From positions 1,116,001-1,180,000 of the forward strand of contig CAWIMS010000001.1 of the NCBI GenBank assembly GCA_963837285.1: 64,000 bases of DNA, written 5' to 3'. Below, piece after piece: positions 54,818 through 63,383 of this stretch. The notes beneath the pieces were generated by a model, which ran no database searches, was not told where the DNA came from, and worked only from the letters and a program-made list of their open reading frames with translations. Source of the DNA: Planosporangium sp963837285 (GTDB lineage Bacteria; Actinomycetota; Actinomycetes; Mycobacteriales; Micromonosporaceae). Made by a program: the position numbers and the translations under genes. Each line of letters starts with the position of its first letter. Positions within the stretch are counted from its first letter, which is position 1.

Positions 54818-55923
54818 CGCAGGCCCCTCCCGGTGAGATGGATGAAGACGTCTTCGAGGCTGGGCTCGCCGATGTGTACGTCGCTGAGCGTGCCGCCGCG
54901 ACGGGCCAGTGCCGCCACGACCGGCGCCAGCGTCGCGGCCGGGTCGGTGGTCAGGTAGAGCCGCAGGCGGATGTCGGAATCGGGCGCCGGGCGGTGTCCG
55001 TTGCCGCCGGCCGGCGACCCGCCGCCGGGGAAGCCGCCGGGCAGGCCACCCGGCATCCCGCCCGGCATCCCGCCCGGCATCGCGAATCCACCGGGCGGGC
55101 CGGCGACGACCCGCTCGACCCGTTCCACACCGTCGACCGTGGACAGTACGTCGATCAGGCTGTCGGCGTCGTCACCGGATGCGGGCACCACGGTGAGGTC
55201 GAGCACCGCCTCGCCGGTCAGCCCACGGGTCAACGCGGCCGGCGTGTCCAGCGCGAGCAGCTTCCCGTGGTCGATGATGCCGACCCGGTCGGACAGCTCG
55301 GCCGCCTCGTCCATGTCGTGCGTGGTGAGCATGATCGTCACGCCGCGCTGCCGCAGCTCGCGGACCCGGTCCCAGACGAACAGCCGGGCCTGCGGGTCGA
55401 GACCGGTGGTCGGCTCGTCGAGAAACAACACCTTCGGCTCGTGCATCAGCGCCCGCGCGATCATCAGGCGCTGCGCCATGCCACCGGAGTACCAGTCCAC
55501 TTTGTCGTCGGCCCGATCGGCGAGGCCGAACTGGTCGAGCAACTGAGCCGCGGCGGCCTTCCGCTCCGACCGCGACACCCCGTGGTACGCGGCGTGGAAC
55601 TCCAGGTTCTGTCGCGGGGTCAGCGCCCGGTCGAGGTTGCTGCGCTGCGGCACCACGGCGAGCCCGCTCCGAGCGCCGACCGGGTCGCGTCGCACGTCCA
55701 CACCGGCGACCTCCGCCTCGCCGCTGGTCGCCTTGACCCGGGTGGTCAGCACACCGACCGTTGTCGTCTTGCCGGCACCGTTGGGCCCGAGCAGCCCGAA
55801 GACCTCCCCGCCGCGGACCTCGAACGTCAACCCGTCAACCGCGTTGACCTGACGTTTCGGGTACCGCTTGATCAGGTCGCGGACCGCCACCGCTGGGCGC
55901 GGGTCCGCTGTCGTGCTCGCCAT
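54814..55923 (-). CDS. ABC exporter ATPase (DrrA-like) with MPGG-repeat insert
   Basis: 369 residues. Walker A GLLGPNGAGKTTTVG, signature YSGGMAQRLMIARAL, Walker B VLFLDEPTTGLDP, H-loop TTHDMDEA. After the nucleotide-binding domain, at ~275-310, there is a Gly/Met/Pro-rich stretch made of repeated MPGG units before a C-terminal domain ending HIGEPSLEDVFIHLTGR. That insert is unusual for this class. ATG 55923 lies 89 nt inside the marR gene; AAGGAAGG is at a usable distance. Confidence 0.9.
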   Translation of the reverse strand: MASTTADPRPAVAVRDLIKRYPKRQVNAVDGLTFEVRGGEVFGLLGPNGAGKTTTVGVLTTRVKATSGEAEVAGVDVRRDPVGARSGLAVVPQRSNLDRALTPRQNLEFHAAYHGVSRSERKAAAAQLLDQFGLADRADDKVDWYSGGMAQRLMIARALMHEPKVLFLDEPTTGLDPQARLFVWDRVRELRQRGVTIMLTTHDMDEAAELSDRVGIIDHGKLLALDTPAALTRGLTGEAVLDLTVVPASGDDADSLIDVLSTVDGVERVERVVAGPPGGFAMPGGMPGGMPGGLPGGFPGGGSPAGGNGHRPAPDSDIRLRLYLTTDPAATLAPVVAALARRGGTLSDVHIGEPSLEDVFIHLTGRGLR

Positions 55924-56413
55924 CCTCGCCTTCCTTCTCGTAGTACAGCTCGATGACTTCGATGAGGTACTGCCGGATGATCGCGACCTTCTCCGGGTCC
56001 TGTTCGGTCGCGGTCTGCGGGAACTCCCGCTGGAGCTGCGTCGCGAGCTGGCGCACCCGGGACATGCCGATCTCGGTGATGCTGATCCACACCTGCCGCC
56101 GGTCGGCGTCGTCGCGGGTGCGCTGCACGTAGCCGTCGCGCGCGAGGTTGTCGATGATCCCGGTCATCGTGGCCGGCGTGATCCACAGTCGACGCGCCAG
56201 CTCGCCGCTGGTCGCCCGGCCCGGCGTCCCGGCCTCGAAGCCGCTGCGGTCGACGCCGAACGCGAGCACGAGCAGCACACTGGCGCCGGCCGATGTCATC
56301 CCGTGCTGCGCGCTCGTGGCCCGGTGCCAGCGCTGGCTGCTGACGTGACCGGCGATGCCGATCAACCGTTGCAGCGGTGCGGCCTCAAGCCATCGACGCC
56401 TTTCCTCGTCCAT
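55835..56413 (-). CDS. MarR-family transcriptional regulator
   Basis: 192 residues from ATG 56413. Winged helix: TSGELARRLWITPATMTGII, DNLARDGYVQRTRDDADRRQ, VWISITEIGMSRV. The frame is open upstream to 56455 but that would include the promoter: -35-like TTAGGA and -10-like TAAGCT with an 18-nt spacer. The -35 lies in the palindrome CTTAGG-TT-CCTAAG, implying autorepression. Its 3' end overlaps the ABC ATPase gene by 89 nt, so regulator and exporter form one transcript. Confidence 0.9.
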   Translation of the reverse strand: MDEERRRWLEAAPLQRLIGIAGHVSSQRWHRATSAQHGMTSAGASVLLVLAFGVDRSGFEAGTPGRATSGELARRLWITPATMTGIIDNLARDGYVQRTRDDADRRQVWISITEIGMSRVRQLATQLQREFPQTATEQDPEKVAIIRQYLIEVIELYYEKEGEDGEHDSGPAPSGGGPRPDQAVPETSGQRG

Positions 56414-56438
56414 AGCCAAGAAGCTTAGCACCCTGAAA

Positions 56439-56452
56439 CTTAGGTTCCTAAG
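56439..56452. promoter_or_regulatory. putative MarR operator
   Basis: CTTAGG, TT, CCTAAG: a perfect 6+6 palindrome over the -35 of the marR promoter and 43 nt before the divergent ybjQ-like gene. Position and symmetry fit a MarR-type site; binding is inferred. Confidence 0.65.
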
Positions 56453-56494
56453 CATCTGATGTACAGCGGGCCGCTGTCGGCTTACTCTCGATAT

Positions 56495-56854
56495 GTGTTA
56501 GTTGTCACGACGGAATGCCTGCCCGGATTTGAGATCCGGGCAGTTTTGGGTGAGGTGCTCGGCGTGACAGCCTGCACCCGAAATCCCTATGTGGCCGGCT
56601 TCCGCACGCTGGATGGCGGCCAGGGCGCCGAGATGGCTCAGGTGCTGGTGCAGAGCCGGGCGTCGGCGATCAACCAGATGATCAACGCGGCCCGGCGGCG
56701 CGGTGCGACGGCCGTGGTCGGCATGCGTTTCGACAACCGCGACATCACCGGGAACTGGGTCGAGCTGTGTGCGTACGGCACAGCCGTGATCGCGACGCCC
56801 GTCACAGAGGAGGCCAGGAGGCTACAGGCGGCCGACACGGTCGAAGTCGCGTAG
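56495..56854 (+). CDS. YbjQ/UPF0145-family protein
   Basis: 119 residues from GTG 56495. Family pattern: LVVTTECLPGFEIRAVLGEV, LGVTACTRNPYV, a helix with SRASAINQMINAARRRGATA, then VVGMRFDNRDI and AYGTAVIATPV. Known as a pentameric putative heavy-metal-binding domain; the function is not firmly established. TACTCT stands 6 nt before the GTG (leaderless). Its TAG stop ends on the first base of repeat copy 8. Confidence 0.88.
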   Translation: MLVVTTECLPGFEIRAVLGEVLGVTACTRNPYVAGFRTLDGGQGAEMAQVLVQSRASAINQMINAARRRGATAVVGMRFDNRDITGNWVELCAYGTAVIATPVTEEARRLQAADTVEVA

Positions 56855-56929
56855 ATCGGCACAACTTCCCGGAAACAGTGGCCATAGCGGGGCGCTGAGG
56901 CCACAACTTCCGGGAAGTTGTGCCGATCA
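56854..56929 (+). repeat. double-palindrome intergenic repeat, copy 8
   Basis: GATCGGCACAACTTCC, CGGAAACAGTGG, spacer CCATAGCGGGGCGCTGAGGCC, intact second arm ACAACTTCC/GGGAAGTTGTG, end CCGATCA. Its first 73 bases are identical to copy 9, two kilobases away. It starts on the last base of the ybjQ-like stop codon and ends 3 nt before the stop of the facing carboxylase gene. Confidence 0.93.
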
Positions 56930-56931
56930 CG

Positions 56932-58686
56932 TCAGGTGATCTCGCAGATCACGGCGCCGGCCGAGACGACCTCGCCGACGGTGGCGGTCAGGCCGGTCAC
57001 CACACCGGCCTTGTGCGCGTTGAGCGGCTGCTCCATCTTCATGGCTTCGAGGACGACCACGAGGTCGCCCTCGGCCACCGTGTCGCCGTCGGAGACCGCG
57101 ATCTTGACGATCGTGCCCTGCATGGGGCTGGTCAGCGCCTCCCCGCTCGCGCCGCCGGCCTGCTTGCGCCCCCCGCCCCGCTTCCGGGCCGCTTTCCCGG
57201 CCGGGGCGCCGGCTCCGGTTGTACCCACGGCGAAGCCAACCGGAAGCGTCACCTCCAGGCGCTTACCGCCCACCTCGACCACGACGGTCTCTCGTGGCTC
57301 TGCCTCGGCGTCAGCCGGGGCCGGAGCCGTGAACGGCGGGATCCCGCCCGCGAAGTCGGTCTCGATCCAGCGGGTGTGCACGGTGAACGGCTCGCCGGTG
57401 AACGCCTCGTCACGCACGATCGCGCGGTGGAACGGCAGCGCCGTGGCCATGCCCTCGACCACCATCTCGTCGAGCGCGCGGCGGGACCGCTCGATCGCCT
57501 GCCGGCGGTCCTCACCGGTGATGATCACCTTGGCCAGCAGCGAGTCGAAGTTGCCCCCGATCACGCTGCCCGACTCGATGCCGGTGTCGACGCGTACGCC
57601 GGGGCCTTCGGGGAGGCGGAGCGCGGTGACCGCGCCCGGGGCGGGCAGGAAGTTGCGACCGGGGTCCTCGCCGTTGATCCGGAACTCGATCGAGTGGCCG
57701 CGCGGGGTGGGGTCGGCGTCGAAGCGCAGCTTCTCGCCGTCGGCGACGCGGAACTGCTCGCGTACCAGGTCGATGCCGGCGGTCTCCTCGGTGACCGGGT
57801 GCTCGACCTGGAGCCGGGTGTTGACCTCCAGGAACGAGATGGTCCCGTCGGCCCCGACCAGGTACTCGACCGTCCCGGCGCCGTGGTAGCCGGCCTCCCG
57901 GCAGATCGCCTTGGCGCTGTCGTGGATCTGGGCCCGCTGCGCGCCGGTGAGGAACGGCGCGGGCGCCTCCTCGACCAGCTTCTGGTGGCGGCGCTGCAAC
58001 GAGCAGTCCCGGGTGCCGACGACGATCACGTTGCCGTGCTGGTCGGCCAGTACCTGCGCCTCGACGTGGCGGGGGCGGTCCAGGTACCGCTCGACGAAGC
58101 ACTCACCGCGGCCGAAAGCGGCCACCGCCTCACGGGTCGCGGACTCGAACAGGGCCGGGATCTCCTCGATCGTCCGGGCGACCTTCAGCCCGCGCCCGCC
58201 GCCGCCGAACGCCGCCTTGATCGCGATCGGGAGCCCGTGTTCCTGGGCGAACGCGACGATCTCCGCGGCGTCCTGCACCGGCTCCGGGGTGCCTGGGACG
58301 AGCGGGGCGCCGGCGCGCTGGGCGATATGCCGGGCGGTCACCTTGTCGCCGAGGTCGCGGATCGCCTGCGGGGTCGGGCCGATCCAGGTCAGCCCGGCGT
58401 CGATGACCGCCTGGGCGAAGTCGGCGTTCTCGGCGAGGAAGCCGTACCCGGGGTGGACGGCGTCCGCGTGGCTGCGCACAGCGACGTCGACCAGCTTGTC
58501 GATCCGCAGGTACGTGTCGGTCGCGCTGTCGCCGCCCAGCGCGTACGCCTCGTCGGCGAACCGGGCGTGCGGCGCGTCCCGGTCGGAGTCGGCGTACACG
58601 GCGACGCTGGCCAGACCGGCGTCCCGGCAGGCCCGGATGACCCGGACCGCGATCTCGCCCCGGTTGGCGATGAGTACCTTGCGCAC
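56932..58686 (-). CDS. acyl-CoA carboxylase alpha subunit (biotin carboxylase + BCCP)
   Basis: 584 residues. Biotin carboxylase domain 1-~450: VRKVLIANRGEIAVRVIRAC, HPGYGFLAENADFA, ATP-grasp glycine loop KAAFGGGGRGLK, EVNTRLQVEHPVTEE. Then an Ala/Gly/Lys-rich linker and a biotinyl domain with EAMKMEQP. This two-domain alpha chain (AccA/PccA type) pairs with a separately encoded beta carboxyltransferase to carboxylate acetyl- or propionyl-CoA. GTG 58686 behind GGAGGAG. The methylmalonyl-CoA mutase subunit elsewhere in the window would act in the same propionate pathway. Confidence 0.93.
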   Translation of the reverse strand: MRKVLIANRGEIAVRVIRACRDAGLASVAVYADSDRDAPHARFADEAYALGGDSATDTYLRIDKLVDVAVRSHADAVHPGYGFLAENADFAQAVIDAGLTWIGPTPQAIRDLGDKVTARHIAQRAGAPLVPGTPEPVQDAAEIVAFAQEHGLPIAIKAAFGGGGRGLKVARTIEEIPALFESATREAVAAFGRGECFVERYLDRPRHVEAQVLADQHGNVIVVGTRDCSLQRRHQKLVEEAPAPFLTGAQRAQIHDSAKAICREAGYHGAGTVEYLVGADGTISFLEVNTRLQVEHPVTEETAGIDLVREQFRVADGEKLRFDADPTPRGHSIEFRINGEDPGRNFLPAPGAVTALRLPEGPGVRVDTGIESGSVIGGNFDSLLAKVIITGEDRRQAIERSRRALDEMVVEGMATALPFHRAIVRDEAFTGEPFTVHTRWIETDFAGGIPPFTAPAPADAEAEPRETVVVEVGGKRLEVTLPVGFAVGTTGAGAPAGKAARKRGGGRKQAGGASGEALTSPMQGTIVKIAVSDGDTVAEGDLVVVLEAMKMEQPLNAHKAGVVTGLTATVGEVVSAGAVICEIT

Positions 58687-58891
58687 CTGTGACGCTCCTC
58701 CCACAGCCGGTCCGTTGCCGGCGGGCACCACGTCACGCCTGACCGACCGTTATGCCGCGCAGTGTAGCCAAGCCTGAGATCACCTAAATGCGGTCAGCGT
58801 CACGTTGTGAGGATCAGCCCGGACCCGTGCGCGCCCGTGCGCAAGATCGGCCGCGGGCCCGTGCGCAAGATCGGCCCGTGCCCGTGCGCAA

Positions 58892-58964
58892 GATCGGCAC
58901 AACTTCCCGGAAACAGTGGCCATAGCGGGGCGCTGAGGCCACAACTTCCGGGAAGTTGTGCCGA
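58892..58964 (+). repeat. double-palindrome intergenic repeat, copy 9
   Basis: Identical to copy 8 for 73 bases (GATCGG through GTGCCGA). Its left end GATCGG is the last six bases of the third CCCGTGCGCAAGATCGG unit, so the flanking DNA including the element's end has been amplified with a period of 23-24 bp. Confidence 0.93.
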
Positions 58965-58983
58965 CGCGGGTGGCGTCGTCGGG

Positions 58984-59001
58984 TAGTCAAGTTTGGCTAT
59001 T
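58984..59001 (+). promoter_or_regulatory. putative PadR site 1 (padR promoter)
   Basis: TAGTCAAGTTTGGCTATT, directly before the -10 TACGCT. It matches the reverse complement of site 2 at 15 of 18 positions, with the symmetric core TCAAG/CTTGA partly kept. Confidence 0.6.
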
Positions 59002-59012
59002 ACGCTTGTACC

Positions 59013-59648
59013 GTGTCGACAACGCGAATGATGATCCTCGGCCTGGTGAAGTGGTTGCAGCCGGTGCACGGGTATGACGTGCGGCGCGAGCTGCTGAGCT
59101 GGCACGCGGATCAGTGGGCGAACATCCAGCCCGGTTCCATCTACCACGCCCTGCGCAAGCTCACCGGGGAGGGCCTGCTCGCCGAGGTAGCGACCGAGCA
59201 GGTCGGGTCGAGGCCGGCCCGGACCACGTACCGGATGACCCCGCTCGGCGACCGCGAGTTCGAGGAGCTGCTGCGCAAGTACTGGTGGCAGTACCACGAT
59301 CCGGTGGACCCGTTCGCGGCGGCGTTTTCGCTGCTTCCGGCCCTGCCCAGGCGTGAGGCGGCGGCCGCGCTGCGTAACCGTGCCCGGCTGCTGGAGGGCC
59401 GGATAGCGATGGCGCAGGATCTTGTGGCCTCGACGCCGAACTGGTTGGACGAGAAGCCGCCGCACGTCGCCTGGATCTTCGAGCTGGGTACCGTCCGGGC
59501 CGAGACCGAGATCGCCTGGTGCCTGCGGGTGGCGGACCGGATCGATGCCGGCGAGGGCAGCCACGTGGGCGAGGTGGACCCAGTGGAGTCCGGACGCCAG
59601 TGGCGCGAGGCGATCGCGAAGGAGTTCGGGTCGCCGGTCGACGAGTAA
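59013..59648 (+). CDS. PadR-family transcriptional regulator
   Basis: 211 residues from GTG 59013. PadR winged helix: MMILGLVKWLQPVHGYDVRR, IQPGSIYHALRKLTGEGLLA, YRMTPLGDREFEELLRKYWW, then a C-terminal helical Vir_act_alpha_C-like dimerisation part. The GTG has TACGCT 6 nt upstream (59001-59006), so leaderless. A palindrome-like site overlaps its promoter and recurs before the exporter genes downstream, predicting control of both. Confidence 0.9.
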   Translation: MSTTRMMILGLVKWLQPVHGYDVRRELLSWHADQWANIQPGSIYHALRKLTGEGLLAEVATEQVGSRPARTTYRMTPLGDREFEELLRKYWWQYHDPVDPFAAAFSLLPALPRREAAAALRNRARLLEGRIAMAQDLVASTPNWLDEKPPHVAWIFELGTVRAETEIAWCLRVADRIDAGEGSHVGEVDPVESGRQWREAIAKEFGSPVDE

Positions 59649-59687
59649 TAATCAAGCTTGACTACGAGCGCTATATCGCGATAGCTT
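59647..59687 (+). promoter_or_regulatory. exporter promoter with putative PadR site 2
   Basis: Site AATAATCAAGCTTGACTA (59647-59664) overlaps the padR stop and the -35 TTGACT (59658-59663). A second palindrome TATCGCGATA (59674-59683) lies in the spacer and reaches the start of the -10 TAGCTT (59682-59687, 18-nt spacer). The arrangement suggests repression of the exporter by PadR. Confidence 0.6.
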
Positions 59688-59747
59688 GCCAGTGCCCGGA
59701 TCGATGGCGTCTATGTGACGTCATTCTGAGGTCATCTGGAGGCCGCG

Positions 59748-60707
59748 TTGATTATCGAGACGAAGGCGCTGCGGAAGTCGTTCCGCAGTCGGAAGGGGAC
59801 CGTCGAAGCGGTCCGCGGCGTCGACCTCCTGGTCGACGAGGGGGAGATCTTCGGATTCCTCGGGCCCAACGGGGCCGGCAAGACCACCACCCTGCGCATG
59901 CTCGCCACGCTGCTGCCCCCGGACGGCGGGCAGGCCACGATCGCCGGTGTCGACCTGCGCCGGTCACCAGGCGAGGTGCGCCGGCGGATCGGGTACGTGG
60001 CGCAGGGCGGGTGCACCTGGGACGAGGTGAGCGCCCGGGAGGAGCTGGTCTACCAGAGCCGGCTGTACGGGATCGGCAAGTCCGAGGCGCGCCGCCGTGC
60101 CGACCGGTCGGTCGAATCGTTCCAGCTCGGGACGTTCGCCGACCGCGCGTGCAAGACGTACTCGGGCGGTCAGCGCCGGCGCGTCGACGTCGCGCTGGGC
60201 GTCATCCACCAGCCCCGGGTGGTGTTCCTGGACGAGCCGACCACCGGGCTCGACCCGCAGAGCCGCGCGCACATGTGGGACGAGGTGCGGCGGCTGCGCG
60301 ACGAGGGGATGACCATCTTCATCACCACGCACTACCTGGAGGAGGCGGACGCGCTCTGCGACCGCATCGCGATCATGGACAACGGCGAGATCGTGGCCGA
60401 GGGTACGTCGACCGAGCTCAAGCGCGAGGTCGCCGGTGACGTGGTGACGGTCGGGCTCAACGGCGCCACACCGAGGGCGGCGACGCTGCTCGAAGGCCAG
60501 CCGTACGTCACCAAGATGGAGACCGTCGACGGGGGCCTCCGGCTGTACGTGGACGCGGGCGCCACCGCGATGCCGCAGATCCTGCGTACCCTCGACGGCT
60601 CCAACATCACGCTCGCCTCCATCGAGCTGCACCGGCCGAGCCTCGACGACGTGTTCCTGGCCAAGACCGGCCGGTCCCTGCGCGACACGGCCAACGAAGG
60701 AGCGTGA
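59748..60707 (+). CDS. ABC exporter ATPase (daunorubicin-resistance DrrA-like)
   Basis: 319 residues. Walker A FLGPNGAGKTTTLRML, signature KTYSGGQRRRVDVALG, Walker B VVFLDEPTTGLDP, H-loop TTHYLEEADALCD, and the DrrA-type C-terminal domain ending RPSLDDVFLAKTGRSLRD. TTG 59748 with GGAG 6 nt upstream. The permease gene starts 1 nt after the stop. PadR is encoded immediately upstream. Confidence 0.92.
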   Translation: MIIETKALRKSFRSRKGTVEAVRGVDLLVDEGEIFGFLGPNGAGKTTTLRMLATLLPPDGGQATIAGVDLRRSPGEVRRRIGYVAQGGCTWDEVSAREELVYQSRLYGIGKSEARRRADRSVESFQLGTFADRACKTYSGGQRRRVDVALGVIHQPRVVFLDEPTTGLDPQSRAHMWDEVRRLRDEGMTIFITTHYLEEADALCDRIAIMDNGEIVAEGTSTELKREVAGDVVTVGLNGATPRAATLLEGQPYVTKMETVDGGLRLYVDAGATAMPQILRTLDGSNITLASIELHRPSLDDVFLAKTGRSLRDTANEGA

Positions 60708-60708
60708 C

Positions 60709-61452
60709 ATGAAACTCGTCCGTGACACGTGGCTGGTGTTCGTCCGCCAGATGACGCTCGTGCTGCGCAACCCGGTCTGGCTGATCGTCGGGCTCATGCA
60801 GCCGCTGTACTTCCTGCTGCTGTTCGGCCCGCTGCTCAAGGGCGCGCTGCGGATGAGCGCCAGCGACGCGTACCGGTTCTTCGTGCCGGGCCTGCTGGTC
60901 CAGCTCGCCATGTTCGGCACGCTGTTCGTCGGCTTCGCACTCATCTCCGAGTTGCGCGCCGGAGTGATCGAGCGGATGCGGGTGACGCCGGTGAGCCGGC
61001 TGTCGCTGCTGCTGGGCCGGTCCCTGCGCGACATCGTCACGCTGGTCGTCCAGGCGGTGCTGCTCACCCTCGTGGCGCTGCCGTTCGGCCTGTCGGTGAG
61101 CATCGGCAACCTGCTCCTCGCACTGGCCCTGCTCGCGTTGATCGCGCTGATGCTGTCGGCTGTCTCGTACGCGCTCGCGCTCATCCTGCGCAGCGAGGAC
61201 GCCCTCGCCCCGCTGATGAACGCGGTCAGCATGCCGGTCCTGCTGCTGTCCGGGATCCTGCTGCCCCTGTCCGGCTGGTTGAAGAACGTCGGCCAGTGGA
61301 ACCCGTTCACGTACGCGGTCGACGCGGCGCGGGCGCTGTTCGCCGGCGACCCCGGCAACGCGAACGTGTGGAAGGCGCTCGTCATCGTCACCGCACTCGC
61401 GATCGTGGCGGCCACCTGGGCGGCCCGGGCGTTCGCCCGGAGTGTGCGCTGA
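60709..61452 (+). CDS. ABC-2 type exporter permease (DrrB-like)
   Basis: 247 residues, six membrane segments: IVGLMQPLYFLLLFGPLLK, FFVPGLLVQLAMFGTLFVGF, then AGVIERMRVTPVSRLSLLLG (DrrB-type loop) and ending ALAIVAATWAARAFARSVR. ATG 60709 follows the ATPase stop after GGAGCG. Partner of the preceding ATPase in export of an unknown compound. Confidence 0.92.
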   Translation: MKLVRDTWLVFVRQMTLVLRNPVWLIVGLMQPLYFLLLFGPLLKGALRMSASDAYRFFVPGLLVQLAMFGTLFVGFALISELRAGVIERMRVTPVSRLSLLLGRSLRDIVTLVVQAVLLTLVALPFGLSVSIGNLLLALALLALIALMLSAVSYALALILRSEDALAPLMNAVSMPVLLLSGILLPLSGWLKNVGQWNPFTYAVDAARALFAGDPGNANVWKALVIVTALAIVAATWAARAFARSVR

Positions 61453-61495
61453 AACACACTCGGGGGGTATGTTCCGGCGCGGCTAGCGTCGGGAC

Positions 61496-62665
61496 GTGCC
61501 CCCCGCGCTGGTCCGTGACCGCCTGACCTGGATGACCTACGCCCAACTCGCCGCGTGGGCCTATTTCTTCTACGGCTTCGGCCCGGTCGTCCCGCTGCTG
61601 CGCGACGAGCAGCACACCAGCCGGACGGTGGCCAGCCTGCACGGCACGGCCTTCGCGCTCGGCGGCCTGCTCAGCGGCCTGCTCCTGCCGCCGCTGATCC
61701 GCCGGTACGGCCGGGCCCGCACGCTCTGGCTCGGCCTGGGCGGGATCTGCGTCACCACCGTGGGCCTGCTCGCGTCGCACCCGCTGCCGGCGACGCTGAT
61801 CTGGGCGATGCTGGTGTCGACCTGCGGTGGCCTCGTGGTCAACTGCGTCGTCGCGGTGCTCGCCGACCAGCACGGCCGAGGCGGCTCGGCCGCGATCAGC
61901 GAGGCCAACGCGCTCGCGGCGGCCGTGGGCCTGGTCGCGCCGCTCGCCGTGGGCGGCGCGGTCGCGGCCGGTCTCGGTTGGCGACCCGGGCTCGCCGTCG
62001 TGGTCGCCGCCATCGTGCTGCTCGCGGTCGCGGCCACGATCTTCCGGGTACAGACGCCAGCCGCGCCGACCGCCCTCGCCGGCCCCGGGGCGGGCCGCCT
62101 GCCCGGCCTGTACTGGCTGGTGTGGGCCAGCATCGTCGCCACCGGGTCGGTCGAAGTGTGCCTCAACCTGTGGGTGGCGGACGTCCTGCGTACCCACGCG
62201 CATGTCAGCCCGGGCGGCGCGACGGCGGCGGTGTCGGCGGTGGTCGGTGGGATGTGTATCGGCCGGTTCGCCGGCAGCCGGCTGGTGCTGCGGCTGCCCG
62301 GCACGAGCGTCATGCTCGGCGCGCTGGCGCTGAGTGCGGTCGGGTTCGCCGTGTTCTGGTTCGCGACCGCGCCCTGGCTCGCGCTGGCCGGCCTGGTCGT
62401 CACCGGTCTCGGCGACGCGCTGCACTACCCGTTGGGCATGGCCCTCGCGGTCGAACACTCGGCCGGCCAGCCCGATCTGGCGGCGGCGCGCACCTCGTAC
62501 GCGCTGGGTCTGTCTTTCGGGGTTGCCCCCTTCGTGCTGGGTGCCATCGCCGACCGGGTCGGCCCGCACCTGGCGTTCCTCCTGTTACCCGCGTTCCTGG
62601 CGATGTCGGCGGTCACGATGCTCGCGCTACGCCGCCGCCTCCCGCTCTCGCCGATCTTGGACTAA
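61496..62665 (+). CDS. MFS transporter
   Basis: 389 residues, twelve membrane segments. MFS features: first helix WMTYAQLAAWAYFFYGFGPV, the cytoplasmic loop PLIRRYGRARTLWLG between helices 2 and 3, and a similar GRFAGSRLVLRLPG loop in the second half. GTG 61496 with TAGCGT 6 nt upstream (leaderless). Substrate unknown; lies behind but is not coupled to the PadR exporter genes. Confidence 0.88.
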   Translation: MPPALVRDRLTWMTYAQLAAWAYFFYGFGPVVPLLRDEQHTSRTVASLHGTAFALGGLLSGLLLPPLIRRYGRARTLWLGLGGICVTTVGLLASHPLPATLIWAMLVSTCGGLVVNCVVAVLADQHGRGGSAAISEANALAAAVGLVAPLAVGGAVAAGLGWRPGLAVVVAAIVLLAVAATIFRVQTPAAPTALAGPGAGRLPGLYWLVWASIVATGSVEVCLNLWVADVLRTHAHVSPGGATAAVSAVVGGMCIGRFAGSRLVLRLPGTSVMLGALALSAVGFAVFWFATAPWLALAGLVVTGLGDALHYPLGMALAVEHSAGQPDLAAARTSYALGLSFGVAPFVLGAIADRVGPHLAFLLLPAFLAMSAVTMLALRRRLPLSPILD

Positions 62666-62720
62666 TGTGCACGGTTTGATCTCTGAACCATCCACATTTC
62701 TCCTTGATCGACGAACGGGG

Positions 62721-63374
62721 TTATCTGCGGCGGGCGAAGGTCATGCCGTCGCCGAGCGGGAGCAGCATCGCGTCGACCCGCTCGTCGGCTAGGACGAGAT
62801 CGTTGAACGCCACCACCGTGCGGTCGGCGTCGGTCTGTGGATCGAGGACCCGACCGGCCCGGAGCACGTTGTCGACCAGGATCACGCCGCCCGGCCGCAT
62901 CCGGGGGACCAGCTCGTTCCAGTACGTCGGGTAGCCGGTCTTGTCGGCGTCGACGAACGCCAGGTCGAACGCGGCGTCGGCGGGAAGCTGGCGGACCGTC
63001 TCCGCGCCCGGCCCGAGCCGCAGCTCGATCCGGTCGTCGACACCGGCGCGGGCCCAGTACCGGCGGGCGATCGAGGTGTACTCCGCCGAGACGTCCAGGC
63101 AGATCAGCCGCCCGTCGGCGGGCATCGCGCGGGCGACGGCCAGCGACGAGTACCCGGTGAACGTGCCGATCTCGACCGCGCGCCGGACCCCGAGCAGCCG
63201 GGTGATCATCGCGAGGAACGCGGCCTGCTCGGGCGCGGTCAGCATGCCGGCCTCGCCGGGCAGCGCCGCCCTGGTCTCGGCGATCAGCTCGCGCTCCAGA
63301 TCGTCGGGCTCGGCGCCGTGCGCCACCACGTACGCGTGCAGCTCATCCGTGAGCGAGATCGTCTTCGTTGACAT
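62721..63374 (-). CDS. SAM-dependent O-methyltransferase (COMT/CCoAOMT-like)
   Basis: 217 residues. Class I methyltransferase: GMLTAPEQAAFLAMITRLLG, the SAM motif AVEIGTFTGYSSLAVARAMP, LICLDVSAEYTSIARRYW, DLAFVDADKTGYPTYWNELV and GGVILVDNVLRAGRVLD. This is the metal-dependent catechol/caffeoyl-CoA OMT family; the aspartates in FVDADK and the N in VDNVL are metal ligands. ATG 63374 has TAGCGT 6 nt upstream; that hexamer begins with the maf stop codon. Natural acceptor unknown. Confidence 0.9.
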   Translation of the reverse strand: MSTKTISLTDELHAYVVAHGAEPDDLERELIAETRAALPGEAGMLTAPEQAAFLAMITRLLGVRRAVEIGTFTGYSSLAVARAMPADGRLICLDVSAEYTSIARRYWARAGVDDRIELRLGPGAETVRQLPADAAFDLAFVDADKTGYPTYWNELVPRMRPGGVILVDNVLRAGRVLDPQTDADRTVVAFNDLVLADERVDAMLLPLGDGMTFARRR

Positions 63375-63383
63375 GAGGTAACG

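Larger units (their letters stand above)
58687..59012. other. 326-bp intergenic region with edge repeats
   Basis: Contains the carboxylase ribosome binding site and presumed promoter (minus), three 17-bp units CCCGTGCGCAAGATCGG (58834-58850, 58858-58874, 58881-58897), repeat copy 9 and the padR promoter. No ORF. Confidence 0.7.
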
